Below are positions 8,697 to 15,964 of a DNA stretch of 24,471 bases, piece after piece (within the stretch, counting starts at the first letter, position 1; each line of letters opens with the position of its first letter). Under the pieces are notes generated by a model that saw nothing but the letters and a program-made list of their open reading frames with translations, ran no database searches and had not been told where the DNA came from. The stretch covers positions 1 to 24,471 of IMG/VR virus record IMGVR_UViG_3300020185_000253; one strand, 5' to 3'. A program made the translations under genes and the position numbers. This DNA is from a virus.

Positions 8697-8922
8697 CCAA
8701 CGCGCTAAGCGGGTCGTAGCAACCCTCCTCTTCTACAATTGTCTCTTCCAGCTTGTCGTCTGAGCAATCGATTGCAACTTCTGCGTGCATCTCAGCAAAT
8801 TTAGCTCGAGCTGCTTCAGTACTGGATGCTTTGACAATCACATCAATGCAGTAGACTTTTGTCACTACGGCGGACATGATAAAATCACGTTCTTCCATTT
8901 CCCATCTGTCTCTTTTAGTCAT
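8689..8922 (-). CDS. Hypothetical acidic protein, 77 aa
   Basis: The gene starts at ATG 8922, 12 bases after the stop of the 51-residue gene, and overlaps the helicase start by eight bases. The central part (KVYCIDVIVKASSTEAARAK) is a strand-then-helix pattern. The C-terminal 20 residues are strongly acidic (LEETIVEEEGCYD). I recognise no family. The acidic tail hints at protein binding or DNA mimicry, which is only inference. Confidence 0.6.
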   Translation of the reverse strand: MTKRDRWEMEERDFIMSAVVTKVYCIDVIVKASSTEAARAKFAEMHAEVAIDCSDDKLEETIVEEEGCYDPLSALDD

Positions 8923-8934
8923 TGGGTTTGTTTT

Positions 8935-9090
8935 TTAATCATTGAGTTCGTTTTTATGAAATAGGTTCTCTACGTCCTCGTTCAGTACGTAAAGTTGACT
9001 TAGCGTAACTGACAAGTGTTGCTTGTTACCTATGTTGCGTTTTATGATAGCGTTGAACCGTTTTACGATTCCCATAGCGTCATTAGGCAT
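8935..9090 (-). CDS. Hypothetical protein, 51 aa
   Basis: A small gene from ATG 9090 to TAA 8935. It fills an otherwise empty gap and overlaps the end of the upstream gene by eight bases, the packing seen throughout this operon. The product has a basic N-terminal half (GIVKRFNAIIKRNIG) and a helical C-terminus with acidic residues. A second ATG lies five codons in. No family is recognised. Support comes from tiling and natural composition. Confidence 0.55.
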   Translation of the reverse strand: MPNDAMGIVKRFNAIIKRNIGNKQHLSVTLSQLYVLNEDVENLFHKNELND

Positions 9091-9439
9091 TTATGTTTTT
9101 GTTAGTAAGAACAAAGTCGTCCTTGGTTAACCCTTCCATCACGAAGAACTCGCCCCATGATACTGAGCCAGAGGCCAATGTCACGGGCGTCTCACCTGCA
9201 ATGTTGATTATAGAAACCATCCAGTAACGGTGTTCTCCATTACCATCGTCATTGCTGGGGTCTTCAGCCATGTAGGGGGTCAGCTTAATATGAAAATCTC
9301 CCACATTCCATCCGGCCTCTAAGTCTGCTTTGTGGATGTTCTTGGGGATGTCAAGCGAATGGCTCTTGTCCCCATGGTTCCACGTCAGCATAAAAGGGCG
9401 GGTGTCGTTAAGTCCTTGCATCTCCACAGCTACAATCAT
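9083..9439 (-). CDS. Hypothetical protein, 118 aa
   Basis: The start overlaps the dUTPase stop as TAATG, so it is probably translated by re-initiation. The 118 residues are rich in aromatic and acidic side chains, with predicted beta strands (RPFMLTW, FHIKLTPYM, YWMVSIINI) and a Gly/Asn/Asp loop (DPSNDDGNGEH). No signal peptide or membrane segment is seen. I recognise no family; a small beta-sandwich or OB-like protein would fit. Confidence 0.6.
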   Translation of the reverse strand: MIVAVEMQGLNDTRPFMLTWNHGDKSHSLDIPKNIHKADLEAGWNVGDFHIKLTPYMAEDPSNDDGNGEHRYWMVSIINIAGETPVTLASGSVSWGEFFVMEGLTKDDFVLTNKNINA

Positions 9440-9876
9440 TAAAGGCCTGAACTGCCGTGCCCGTTAGAACCTCGCTGGCTGTCCTCCATTCCGTCAAAGA
9501 ACTCTTGCTCCACTGGCAGGAATTGCGCTTTGATAAAAGGAGTGAGTACAACTTGTGCGATACGCATACCGGGTTCTACCACGAAGTCTTTCTTGCCCGT
9601 GTTAAGCAAGTTGACCATGATTTCACCACGGTATCCGCTGTCGATAATGCCCGGCGCGTTAGTCACGATAAGCCCGCTTTTGTGTGCGAGTCCGCTACGC
9701 GAGCAGACCATAGCAACAACGCTGTCAGGCAAAGCAATACGGACACCAGTACGGACAAGCTGACGCTCGCCCTGCCGGATTGTTACCGTTTCGTCTGCAG
9801 TGATGTCAGCACCCGCGTCACCCTCATGGACGTATGTAGGAGCCTGACCTGTACAAAAGATACCAACTTTAGACAT
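9439..9876 (-). CDS. dut: dUTP diphosphatase (dUTPase)
   Basis: A 145-residue trimeric-type dUTPase. It hydrolyses dUTP to dUMP and pyrophosphate, keeping uracil out of phage DNA and supplying dTMP synthesis. All five motifs are visible: DAGAD (20-24), SRSGLA (59-64), APGIIDSGYRGEI (74-86, catalytic Asp79 and Tyr82), GMRIAQ (103-108) and the P-loop-like RGSNGHGSSG (135-144). In the last motif a His replaces the usual Phe that stacks on uracil. ATG 9876 is chosen; a longer frame to 9957 overlaps the upstream gene and adds basic residues unlike the family. It overlaps the 95-residue gene by eight bases. Confidence 0.92.
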   Translation of the reverse strand: MSKVGIFCTGQAPTYVHEGDAGADITADETVTIRQGERQLVRTGVRIALPDSVVAMVCSRSGLAHKSGLIVTNAPGIIDSGYRGEIMVNLLNTGKKDFVVEPGMRIAQVVLTPFIKAQFLPVEQEFFDGMEDSQRGSNGHGSSGL

Positions 9877-10156
9877 TTTCTTCAGGGGTTTCAGGGTTAG
9901 ATGTTTGCGCAGCGGCGGCAGCCTTAGCTTGCGCTGACAAACTGCCAAGAATTTCAAGTGAAGTTCCTGCTAATACAATGGCTTGCGTAAACCGAGCTCT
10001 AAGAATTTGGTCTTCGCTGCCTTCGGTTGCTGCTTGAGCAAACCGGTCGAGGCTACCTGTAGCAGCAGAAAGCTGCTCAATAACTCCGTCGAGGTTAATT
10101 TCCTTTTCCATGTTGTTTTTGTTAGCGCGTTTTGCGCGGCGTGTTGCGGATGCCAT
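9869..10156 (-). CDS. Hypothetical Ala-rich helical protein, 95 aa
   Basis: The start codon ATG 10156 overlaps the polymerase stop as TAATG. A GTG four codons upstream is possible but less likely. The N-terminus is basic (RRAKRANKNN), followed by helices rich in Ala, Leu and Gln (LDGVIEQLSAATGSL, then LAGTSLEILGSLSAQAKAA) and a Pro/Glu tail. The pattern suggests a helical or coiled-coil adaptor. The role is unknown; being between polymerase and dUTPase, it may act in replication. Confidence 0.6.
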   Translation of the reverse strand: MASATRRAKRANKNNMEKEINLDGVIEQLSAATGSLDRFAQAATEGSEDQILRARFTQAIVLAGTSLEILGSLSAQAKAAAAAQTSNPETPEENV

Positions 10157-12057
10157 TATTTCTCCCACACTTTACAAGTAGTGGTGTCTGACTTTAGTAG
10201 ACCTGACGTTACGATAGTCCTACCGGCAAGTTCCATCTGCTCTGTAATAACAGGAGACCACTTGTCAATAAGGTCATCGCGAACGACAAAGTCTAGCTGG
10301 TCATGAACAGCCATTACCATTTGAATCTCATCACGTTTATCGTGAATGAGTTGTCTAATACGTACCATAGCTTCTTTCGTCATATCACCAGCAGCGCCTT
10401 GGATAGGCGTGTTGCGTGACATACGGTCGATGCTACCCATATCACGAGGTTCGGTAGCTTTACCGGCCCAGAGTGGGAATTTACGAATGCGCTTGTATGG
10501 CTCCATAGTACGGATGTAACCGTGCTTTTTGCCAAACCTTGCATTCTTGTTTAGAAACTTCTGTATACTTGGGAACACCGAGAAATACTTATCAATTAGC
10601 TCTTGAGCCTCATCAATAGGTATGTCTAATGTGTCGCTAAGTTTGTGAGGCCCCATGCCGTAAGCCAGACCAAAGTTAATTCCTTTGACTGCATTACGTA
10701 GTTTCTTGTGGCCTTTGCATTCGCATTTCTGCTTGCCCACCATGTAAGCGCAGTCTTCCTCAGCAGCCTCTACCCATTCCTGTCCGTACACGAGGTCGGC
10801 GCAGACTGAGTGGAGGTCTTGTCCATCTTCAAGTGCATTGAGCCACACAGGGTCTTGTGAACCATGTGCGATAATGCACAACTCTTGTGAGGAGAAGTCG
10901 GATGAGACGTACGACCAACCGCTAGGAGCAATAAAACAGTTTCTGTAATCATTGTCTGCTGGTATTTGCTGCATATTCGGGTTACGTGAACTGACTCGTC
11001 CCGTTCGAATAATCTGGCTAAAGTTAGTGTGCACCTTACCATCCGAGTCAACGTACTTTTCGACCCACTTAGGGCCAAAAGCAGTTGCTTTCTTGTACTT
11101 CTCCTTGAAATCTATAAACAGCGGAATCAACGGGTGCAAGTCTAAGTGCTTGGCCTGTAGGATTTTAGTGTCGCTAGACTCCAGTCCCGGTAGGAGCTTT
11201 TGGAGAATGGGGGTTGTTTGGTGAGGAGACGACCAATTGATATTTACAGAGGCGAGTCTTGCCACTTCCTCAGTTTCAAATATGTCTGTTTGAAACACAT
11301 GTGATTTAAACTCTGAGAACTTCTTGTCATCTAAGATGATTTTATTTAAGTCTCGCTCTGCAGCGTAAGCTTCTTGAAGTTTGAGTGAGGCAAGTTCTAG
11401 CCAACGGTTTACGTTTACAAGCATCCCGTTGTATTCAATGTCAGAGAATGCAAGGACTGCTGCGTTTTCAAGTTTGCAGCATTCTAACAGACCTTGGTCT
11501 TTACCACTAATCCATTGAACATCTCGTAACCGATGCAAATACATAACGTCTTTTGCAGCATATACAATTTGCTTGTCTGTAAACTCACCTTCGTGGTCAA
11601 CAAATGACTTCTGCTGCTCCTTATCCATTTGGATATTGAGGTAACGGTTTAGTAACCCTGCCAAGCTGTAAAAGCCCGACACGGTATCTTGTCCATTAGT
11701 CAATACCTTTTCAATAACCATCGTGTCGTGCACGTTGGCCAGAGTTATTCCATAACTCTTGAGAAACTTGTAGTCAAACGAAACATTGTGCAGAATTTTC
11801 TTGCTGGCACGCGACTCAAGCAGGAGCTTAACTAATGGAAGCTCGGGCTTTTGTCGAACGTCAAATACAAATTGGTGTTCACCTGTGCCTATCTGTATAG
11901 TAAGCAGGGTGTTGTCTACAAACGATAGGCCTGTAGTCTCCGTGTCAACTTGTAAAGTGCGCTTTGTCTTTAAGTAGTCAAATGCGTTTTGTTCTGTACA
12001 TCGTTCAATATCAGAATGCTCGTCGAGTGTGGTTTGAGGGGATATGAAATATATCAT
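10156..12057 (-). CDS. polA: DNA polymerase I, family A, with 3'-5' exonuclease
   Basis: A 633-residue replicative polymerase lacking the 5'-nuclease domain. The proofreading domain shows DTETTG (38-43), NVSFD (91-95) and YAAKD (166-170). The polymerase domain shows TGRVSS (352-357), motif A SSDFSSQEL (metal-binding Asp387), motif B RNAVKGINFGLAYG (Arg454, Lys458, Tyr466) and motif C VHDQLDF (Asp586). Motif C has Gln where most family members have Glu after the Asp. A Cys/His-rich insert (Cys436, Cys445, Cys447, His450) precedes motif B. It starts with an ATGA overlap to a 27-codon peptide gene, so expression is probably coupled. It would copy the phage genome together with the helicase, primase and SSB encoded downstream. 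Confidence 0.95.
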   Translation of the reverse strand: MIYFISPQTTLDEHSDIERCTEQNAFDYLKTKRTLQVDTETTGLSFVDNTLLTIQIGTGEHQFVFDVRQKPELPLVKLLLESRASKKILHNVSFDYKFLKSYGITLANVHDTMVIEKVLTNGQDTVSGFYSLAGLLNRYLNIQMDKEQQKSFVDHEGEFTDKQIVYAAKDVMYLHRLRDVQWISGKDQGLLECCKLENAAVLAFSDIEYNGMLVNVNRWLELASLKLQEAYAAERDLNKIILDDKKFSEFKSHVFQTDIFETEEVARLASVNINWSSPHQTTPILQKLLPGLESSDTKILQAKHLDLHPLIPLFIDFKEKYKKATAFGPKWVEKYVDSDGKVHTNFSQIIRTGRVSSRNPNMQQIPADNDYRNCFIAPSGWSYVSSDFSSQELCIIAHGSQDPVWLNALEDGQDLHSVCADLVYGQEWVEAAEEDCAYMVGKQKCECKGHKKLRNAVKGINFGLAYGMGPHKLSDTLDIPIDEAQELIDKYFSVFPSIQKFLNKNARFGKKHGYIRTMEPYKRIRKFPLWAGKATEPRDMGSIDRMSRNTPIQGAAGDMTKEAMVRIRQLIHDKRDEIQMVMAVHDQLDFVVRDDLIDKWSPVITEQMELAGRTIVTSGLLKSDTTTCKVWEK

Positions 12058-12137
12058 CGAGAGAAATACCAGTTTAATGCTACTACAAGAAGTATTGCTA
12101 TTATGTACTGAGCTGCTGCCATTTTAAGTATCAGCAT
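12054..12137 (-). CDS. Small membrane peptide, 27 aa
   Basis: ATG 12137 comes one base after the upstream stop (TGA-C-ATG), and the TGA stop overlaps the polymerase ATG as ATGA. The 27-residue product (MLILKMAAAQYIIAILL, continuing to a WYFSR end) is almost entirely hydrophobic, with Lys near the start and Arg at the end. This is a single membrane helix. The exact fit between two genes is the main evidence. It may serve mainly to couple polymerase translation, or act in the membrane. Confidence 0.5.
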   Translation of the reverse strand: MLILKMAAAQYIIAILLVVALNWYFSR

Positions 12138-12138
12138 G

Positions 12139-12375
12139 TCAGAAGAATAAGAACATTACACGGTCTACTCTGTCCATCCATTTACAAATTGAGCTTAGTC
12201 GTTCATTGTAAACTTGCGCAGCATTCCAATTCTCTTTTTCCATGCATTTCTCTGCCAGCCTAAGGTTGTAGTTAAACATGGCTCGAAGTAACCCCTCTAC
12301 CATAAGGCAAATAGTAAGCCATCCAATAACAAAAAACACTGCAATAACAATTGCTATAATCAAGTAATCAATCAT
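12139..12375 (-). CDS. Membrane protein, 78 aa
   Basis: An N-terminal transmembrane segment (about residues 3-26: LIIAIVIAVFFVIGWLTICL) is followed by a 50-residue helical cytoplasmic part with mixed charges and a hydrophobic end (VMFLFF). It starts two bases after the radical SAM stop. No lipobox or cleavage site is seen. The family is unknown. The size and single anchor recall small phage membrane proteins that tether complexes or modify the host envelope; this is inference. Confidence 0.65.
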   Translation of the reverse strand: MIDYLIIAIVIAVFFVIGWLTICLMVEGLLRAMFNYNLRLAEKCMEKENWNAAQVYNERLSSICKWMDRVDRVMFLFF

Positions 12376-12377
12376 CG

Positions 12378-13256
12378 TTAAAATATGTATCTAATTGTGT
12401 TCCAAGGAATTGCCTTGTCATGCAGATGCACGAACTTATTAATGGCTTCCCTTTTAAGCTGTCTCTTGTAACGAACGTTATGCCCTCCATACTGAGACTG
12501 CTTGGGTTCTTGGAGTTCTGTATTCCAAAGCAAATGCTCGCCCGGTAAATTGTTTTCCAAGTTGTACTTGTGCTTAGCTTCTTCGTGTGTCAACATGATA
12601 CACTCGGCGTGCACGAGTTTTTTGGCATCATCAGAAATGCCGTAGTTGAGCTGATTAAACAGCTCTGTGTAGTCATCCTCCCAACCATTGTATAATATGA
12701 TTGGACTAAAATTTACATGGATGTCATACCCTGCATCTATAAATCCGTCGATAGCAGCAATGCGTTCTGCAATACTAGCAGTGTTTGGTTCTACGATGGA
12801 GGATATGCGCTGAGGCATTAATGAAAAACGAATGCGTATCTTGCCCTCAGGGTTAAAGTTGAGGAAGTTAAGCGGTACCATTTTGGTAGCTAAGCTTCCC
12901 ATTGCAAACTCGTGGTCACGAAAGAACTCGAAGATACGAGTCCAGTCATGGAACTTGGAGTGCAAAGCAAAATCCTCATTGCAAGAAATATCATACGACA
13001 CAAAGTGCGCATGAGTTTGGTTGGGCTTCTCTACATTGGCATAGAAAAGTACATGTCTATCAATAGCTTGCAGAATTTCTTCTGTGTTGCCGGCAATAGT
13101 AAGTCCCTTGGCGCTATGCCTTTTCATGTAGCAGTAGCTACAATTAAATAGGCAGCCGTACCCAAAAGATGGGCTAATGTAGTCAGTAGAACGCCCACTG
13201 TAGCGAATGTCCATAGACTTACGTTTTACTCGGCTAATTTGCGCCTTAGAATTCAT
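12378..13256 (-). CDS. Radical SAM protein, spore photoproduct lyase-like
   Basis: A 292-residue protein with the radical SAM cysteine motif CLFNCSYC (35-42; Cys35, Cys39, Cys42), which would bind a [4Fe-4S] cluster and cleave S-adenosylmethionine. The preceding FGYG and the YCYMKR that follows resemble SplB-type lyases, which repair thymine dimers by direct reversal. The rest reads as a partial TIM barrel, with the strand-and-charge pattern of this superfamily. In this context a DNA repair role for phage genomes is plausible, but tRNA or nucleotide modification cannot be excluded. The ATG overlaps the sigma-factor stop as ATGA, so the two are probably made together. Confidence 0.75.
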   Translation of the reverse strand: MNSKAQISRVKRKSMDIRYSGRSTDYISPSFGYGCLFNCSYCYMKRHSAKGLTIAGNTEEILQAIDRHVLFYANVEKPNQTHAHFVSYDISCNEDFALHSKFHDWTRIFEFFRDHEFAMGSLATKMVPLNFLNFNPEGKIRIRFSLMPQRISSIVEPNTASIAERIAAIDGFIDAGYDIHVNFSPIILYNGWEDDYTELFNQLNYGISDDAKKLVHAECIMLTHEEAKHKYNLENNLPGEHLLWNTELQEPKQSQYGGHNVRYKRQLKREAINKFVHLHDKAIPWNTIRYIF

Positions 13257-13705
13257 AATAAATCTTTTAGTCGGTGTCGTGCACGCATGGCTCTTACTTT
13301 AACAGTAGACACAGGTTGATTTAGACGTTCAGCGATTACTTGAAGTTCAATTCCTTCAAAGTAATGCTGGATTATTACCTCTAAATCCTTGGGTCGTAGT
13401 TGTGCCAGTGCACGATGTAGGACTGTGTGGTCAGAACAGTCTTCGGTTTCGTCGGTGAGGTGATGCTCGTGTATGTCAATGTCACTGAATCTCTTAAGCT
13501 CTCGCTTTAAGGACAGTGCTTTGTTACGAGCAATAATTCCAATCCAGTTACGCATAGGACGCCCGTCCCACTTGTCTTGGTTGGTTATTACGTAGTTAAA
13601 TGCAAAGCAAGCAGCATCTTCTGCCAGCTGAGTAGTTTTACATACCTCACTTGCAGCTTCAAAGGCTTCATGCCACAAGAAGTCTGCGTTGTGAGTTATG
13701 CTCAT
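13253..13705 (-). CDS. ECF-like RNA polymerase sigma factor
   Basis: A 150-residue protein with two sigma-70 regions. Region 2 spans about residues 12-72 (the RPMRNWIGIIARNKALSLKR stretch matches the core-binding and -10 recognition helices). Region 4 spans about 95-150, with the helix-turn-helix around LQVIAERLNQPVSTVKVRAM (121-140). The linker is short and acidic, as in ECF sigma factors. It would redirect host RNA polymerase to phage promoters. The start overlaps the upstream stop as TAATG and the end overlaps the radical SAM start as ATGA. Its target promoters may be the repeated element described on the right of the window. Confidence 0.82.
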   Translation of the reverse strand: MSITHNADFLWHEAFEAASEVCKTTQLAEDAACFAFNYVITNQDKWDGRPMRNWIGIIARNKALSLKRELKRFSDIDIHEHHLTDETEDCSDHTVLHRALAQLRPKDLEVIIQHYFEGIELQVIAERLNQPVSTVKVRAMRARHRLKDLL

Positions 13706-14298
13706 TATCTCTTGTTAGAGTACATGACGTCGTATACTAAAAATGCACCTGCTTGGTAGCTTACTAAGTAAGCTAATGTCCTAAACAGTAAAGTTTTGGT
13801 AAACTTACCACGCGTGAAGTTTGGCTTGTATGGGTCTACTATGCTCCTAGGGGAGATAGCCAACGCAGTTGCCATAAACACAAGTCGTGTCATTTTAGAT
13901 AGATGCCAAGCGTCTGTTGTGGCTACAAGTACTGACGTAGAACCGGGGTACCGTCGTCCTTGTGCAGGGTCTCCGTTCTTGTATTTGTTACGCCATGAAA
14001 GTTCAGGGTTCCACCACTGCTCGTTGGCATTAGGGTGCACCTGTCTAAACTCTGCGTAATGAAATTGGAGTACATCTTCTAGCCCGTTAGACATGCCAGA
14101 CAAAAAGAGCAACGCTAGTGTAGGTTGCTCTGATTTGAATTGAAATCCTTGGTTGATTTGCGTCTTACGTTCAGCAAAACTAGGCCTAAGTAAAACTGTA
14201 TCCCCTTGTGCTGATACATTGTATGAGCCCATCAATAAGAAGAGCATCATAATCAACGCAACAATAAGCAGGGTGTACGCTGGTGTATCTTCGTTCAT
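13705..14298 (-). CDS. Exported or membrane protein, 197 aa, unknown function
   Basis: The N-terminus is a signal peptide (hydrophobic core about residues 9-25) with a likely cut after SYNVSA before Gln31, the A|Q site common in Bacteroidota. Further hydrophobic stretches occur near residues 139-149 and 172-191, the second a likely membrane helix. A conserved-looking core has NPELSWRNKYKNGDP (98-111) and TTDAWHLSKM (127-136), with Asp, Trp and His that could form a site. I recall such motifs in Bacteroidota membrane proteins of unknown function but cannot name the family. It is first in the replication operon, just after a hairpin. The leader is A/C-rich (CCACAAACCACCAACTAACG). Confidence 0.6.
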   Translation of the reverse strand: MNEDTPAYTLLIVALIMMLFLLMGSYNVSAQGDTVLLRPSFAERKTQINQGFQFKSEQPTLALLFLSGMSNGLEDVLQFHYAEFRQVHPNANEQWWNPELSWRNKYKNGDPAQGRRYPGSTSVLVATTDAWHLSKMTRLVFMATALAISPRSIVDPYKPNFTRGKFTKTLLFRTLAYLVSYQAGAFLVYDVMYSNKR

Positions 14299-14328
14299 TA
14301 CGTTAGTTGGTGGTTTGTGGTAAAGGTT

Positions 14329-14358
14329 GTAGGGCGACGTCTTGTCTCGCCGCCCTAC
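14329..14358 (-). terminator. Hairpin after the metallophosphoesterase gene
   Basis: An 11-bp stem in minus-strand RNA (GUAGGGCGGCG with CGUCGCCCUAC), with an 8-base loop and one G-U wobble. It lies between the metallophosphoesterase stop and the next gene's ATG. It has no long U-tract, so it may be a weak terminator or an RNA-processing/stability structure that sets off the replication operon. Confidence 0.55.
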
Positions 14359-14379
14359 CCTTTAGAACCAAATGACTTT

Positions 14380-15642
14380 TTATCTTAACGTGAAGTCAAA
14401 CACGTTGGGCCTTCCGTCACCATTATTCTCAAGAATAGTAATGCCGGAGGTACTAGACCAGCCATTAGACTCGGAGTACCAGTTACCTGTGAAGATTGGC
14501 GCCACTGAGATAGAGCGATAGTTCGCTTGGTCCCAGTGAATGTTGTCAATCTTTTTGTACTGAGTCTTACCTCGTCGGCTGTGGAAGTGGCCGCCCAAAA
14601 GGACGTTATAAACACCTTGCTCACCGTACTCCCAGAATGTCTGAACCATATCGTTCTTAGACAAACCGAGGTGGTTGTGGGTAAAGATGTACCGAATTCC
14701 ATCTATGTTCTCGCTAACGAGAGCATGGCTGAACTTGACATCAAAGCCGGATTGCTCTAGCATGAATGCAAGTATCTGTGCAACACCCCCTTGGCTGTCA
14801 ATGTCTGCTTTGATAGTAGTTCTATCATGGTTACCAGACACGACTGACACCCCCTTCAAATTGTTAATCTGTTCGAGGAAGTCCCGGAGGATGTTGTAGG
14901 CAATAATTGTGACATTGGCACCATACCCACCGTATTCGAGTTGTTGCCAACTATTCATATGGTTAAGTCCGGTGAAGGTCTCAATAAAATCGCCAAGCAT
15001 CGCTACCTCAACTTTCTTGTAATTCAATCGGTTGATTTGCAATGCAGCTTGGTTCAAACGGTCAACAACTACATCGTAGCTGAAGTCGTCTGTCTGAAGC
15101 ATATCGGTTACCTTAGCGCCAATGTGGAAGTCTGAAATAACTGCCACACCGGTACCGGCTCCCTTTGCTTTACGAGCCTTGACCTTACGGACAGAGGCAA
15201 CGTAAGCTTCTTGAACATCAGTTAAGTCAATATTAGCAGGCCCGATAGGGTCTAGCTTAACCTTGACTTGATAGTTTGTCTTATCACCGGCATCCCACGA
15301 ATTACAAGTCCACGAGCTGACTTGCCACTTAGTGGTGTCAACTTCAAAGAACTCAATAGCTTCGTCGAGGCTTGTGATAGACTGACTACCCTTATATGAA
15401 AACTCTTTCGAGCCGTCTGCGTTAGCTTGAACAGATGTTAAATTGTCAGCAGTAACAGAAGATTTGCTGTTATCTACTACTTTTTTAAGGCTACTAGTAC
15501 CTGCTTTAACAGAAGCAGCCATCTTTCGAATTGTACGTTCTGTTCTAGTAGTACCTGCAGCAATAGCAAGTCGGGCAATCTCAGCGTTTGAAGCTTCGGG
15601 ATTGTCCTTGACTAGTTTTGTAACTAGTTTACGTGTACTCAT
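14380..15642 (-). CDS. Metallophosphoesterase with N-terminal HTH-like segment
   Basis: A 420-residue calcineurin-like phosphoesterase. Dimetal motifs appear in order: ISDFHIG (169-175, Asp171, His173), MLGDFIE (215-221, Asp218), SGNHDR (269-274), FTHNH (320-324) and LGGHFHSR (349-356). The first 45 residues (NPEASNAEIARLAIAAG, then TERTIRKMA) look like a helix-turn-helix, so the enzyme may act on DNA, like SbcD/Mre11-type nucleases. No SbcC-like partner is visible in this window, and a phosphatase role is possible. It stands between a cluster of small membrane proteins and the replication operon, followed by a hairpin. Confidence 0.8.
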   Translation of the reverse strand: MSTRKLVTKLVKDNPEASNAEIARLAIAAGTTRTERTIRKMAASVKAGTSSLKKVVDNSKSSVTADNLTSVQANADGSKEFSYKGSQSITSLDEAIEFFEVDTTKWQVSSWTCNSWDAGDKTNYQVKVKLDPIGPANIDLTDVQEAYVASVRKVKARKAKGAGTGVAVISDFHIGAKVTDMLQTDDFSYDVVVDRLNQAALQINRLNYKKVEVAMLGDFIETFTGLNHMNSWQQLEYGGYGANVTIIAYNILRDFLEQINNLKGVSVVSGNHDRTTIKADIDSQGGVAQILAFMLEQSGFDVKFSHALVSENIDGIRYIFTHNHLGLSKNDMVQTFWEYGEQGVYNVLLGGHFHSRRGKTQYKKIDNIHWDQANYRSISVAPIFTGNWYSESNGWSSTSGITILENNGDGRPNVFDFTLR

Positions 15643-15686
15643 GTTTCAACTGTTTAAGTACAACAGCGTAAGGCCATTGCTCACGC

Positions 15687-15770
15687 TCAGCGGTTCCAGT
15701 TGTAAAGTAATACACCGATGAAAGCAAATAATGCTACAGTCAGTATGATTATATCAACAGGGTGTGTCAC
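15687..15770 (-). CDS. Small membrane peptide, 27 aa (GTG start)
   Basis: GTG 15770 lies 17 bases inside the end of the 66-residue gene, and the frame ends at TGA 15687. After THPVD the peptide is a single hydrophobic segment of about 16 residues (IIILTVALFAFIGVLL) ending YNWNR. It has the same length and a similar aromatic/Arg ending as the 27-residue peptide before the polymerase. There is no ATG; the evidence is the hydrophobic segment and its tight fit after a gene for another membrane protein. Confidence 0.4.
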   Translation of the reverse strand: MTHPVDIIILTVALFAFIGVLLYNWNR

Positions 15771-15954
15771 TATTTCTGTTAGCTTGGATGACTCTTAGCT
15801 CTTGTTTGGCCTTAGATAACTCGCAAACCAAATGAATTTCATTCTGCTTGCAGTTTTCTAATTCAACTTCAAGCTGGTTGGCTCGTACTTCTTGGGTGTG
15901 TGCACGAAAACTAAAGAAAATAATGGCGGTAATGGTTAGTATGAGGTGAATCAT
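15754..15954 (-). CDS. Membrane-anchored coiled-coil protein, 66 aa
   Basis: An N-terminal hydrophobic segment (IHLILTITAIIFFSF, residues 2-16) is followed by a helical, charged region (about 20-58) with the spacing of a short coiled coil. This layout resembles inner-membrane spanins (Rz-type), but no partner lipoprotein overlaps it and it is short. A signal peptide cut before Gln21 is an alternative. It starts eight bases after the end of the 132-residue gene. Confidence 0.6.
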   Translation of the reverse strand: MIHLILTITAIIFFSFRAHTQEVRANQLEVELENCKQNEIHLVCELSKAKQELRVIQANRNSDTPC

Positions 15955-15964
15955 GGTTTAGTTA

